NCBI GenBank assembly: GCA_002470275.1
Contig: DKNY01000065.1
Location: forward strand, 6,337 to 58,643
Reading direction: 5' to 3'
Source of the DNA: Gammaproteobacteria bacterium UBA7376
GTDB lineage: Bacteria; Pseudomonadota; Gammaproteobacteria; Pseudomonadales; Azotimanducaceae
Length of the DNA: 52,307 nt
Each line of letters opens with the position of its first letter. Positions within the stretch are counted from its first letter, which is position 1. A program made the translations under genes and the position numbers. Positions 52,280 through 52,307 of the stretch are shown here, piece after piece. A model generated the notes under the pieces. That model was not told the origin of the DNA, made no database searches, and saw only the letters and a program-made list of their open reading frames with translations.

Positions 52280-52307
52280 GCGGCGGCATCATACACGGTG
52301 GTCGTGC

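Noticed and set aside
1..52307. CRISPR arrays, tRNAs, rRNAs, insertion sequences, toxin-antitoxin or phage-defence genes
   Set aside because: I looked for repeat-spacer patterns, CCA-ended cloverleaf-like stretches, transposase motifs and small paired genes and saw none that could be supported.

Overview
The window reads as chromosomal DNA of a free-living, probably marine, Gammaproteobacterium with moderately high GC. The class call rests on the block nadA - bepA - tusA - perM - dapA - bamC (4.8-13.6 kb), on a PBP1b with a UB2H-type region, and on glcDEF. The many CoA-activation genes and luciferase-like (F420/FMN) oxidoreductases recall lineages such as OM60/NOR5 (Halieaceae), but that finer placement is inference. 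I see no IS element, prophage, integrase, CRISPR array, tRNA or rRNA. It looks like ordinary, densely packed core and accessory chromosome.

Layout. 0-4.8 kb: a DUF6580 membrane protein, an EntS-type MFS exporter, an N-acyl-D-amino-acid deacylase-like amidohydrolase and an SDR dehydrogenase. 4.8-13.6 kb: a GshB-like ATP-grasp protein divergent from nadA; bepA; tusA-perM; then dapA-bamC-MBL hydrolase plus a cysteine-free CnoX-like protein. 13.6-14.1 kb: a 557-nt AT-rich gap with DnaA-box-like 9-mers. 14.1-17.7 kb: an overlapping operon of a PuuA-like glutamine synthetase, a class I amidotransferase, DUF1232 and DUF3108 proteins, facing a PspC protein. 17.9-23.4 kb: class III CoA-transferase, acyl-CoA synthetase, DUF3089 hydrolase and a dihydroorotase of the 'DDQVHFREPG' type. 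23.5-28.6 kb: glycolate oxidase glcDEF and a Spinster-type MFS. 28.6-33.1 kb: an M48-TPR lipoprotein protease, a TPR lipoprotein and PBP1b, all on the minus strand. 33.2-35.5 kb: a TPP riboswitch with a visible translational switch in front of a TonB-dependent receptor, very likely an outer-membrane thiamine uptake gene. 35.5-45.3 kb: DsbA- and glutaredoxin-like proteins, three LLM oxidoreductases, an ACAD10-type phosphotransferase, a histidine phosphatase, a lytic transglycosylase, a YkgJ protein, a HAD phosphatase and a FATP-type acyl-CoA synthetase. 45.7-49.9 kb: a two-gene phosphorelay operon of a degenerate kinase-REC-HPt protein followed by an intact hybrid histidine kinase. 49.9-52.3 kb: a PlsC-type acyltransferase and a MATE exporter.

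How it fits together. Several themes recur: cell-envelope quality control and wall synthesis (BepA, BamC, second M48 protease, PBP1b, lytic transglycosylase, DsbA-like protein); activation and turnover of carboxylic or fatty acids through CoA (two synthetases, one CoA-transferase, an acyl-kinase-like phosphotransferase, LLM enzymes); and cofactor supply (NadA, TusA, thiamine uptake). The points most worth a second look are the TPP switch on the receptor, the pseudokinase/kinase operon, the DnaA-box cluster, and the glutamine synthetase-amidotransferase operon.
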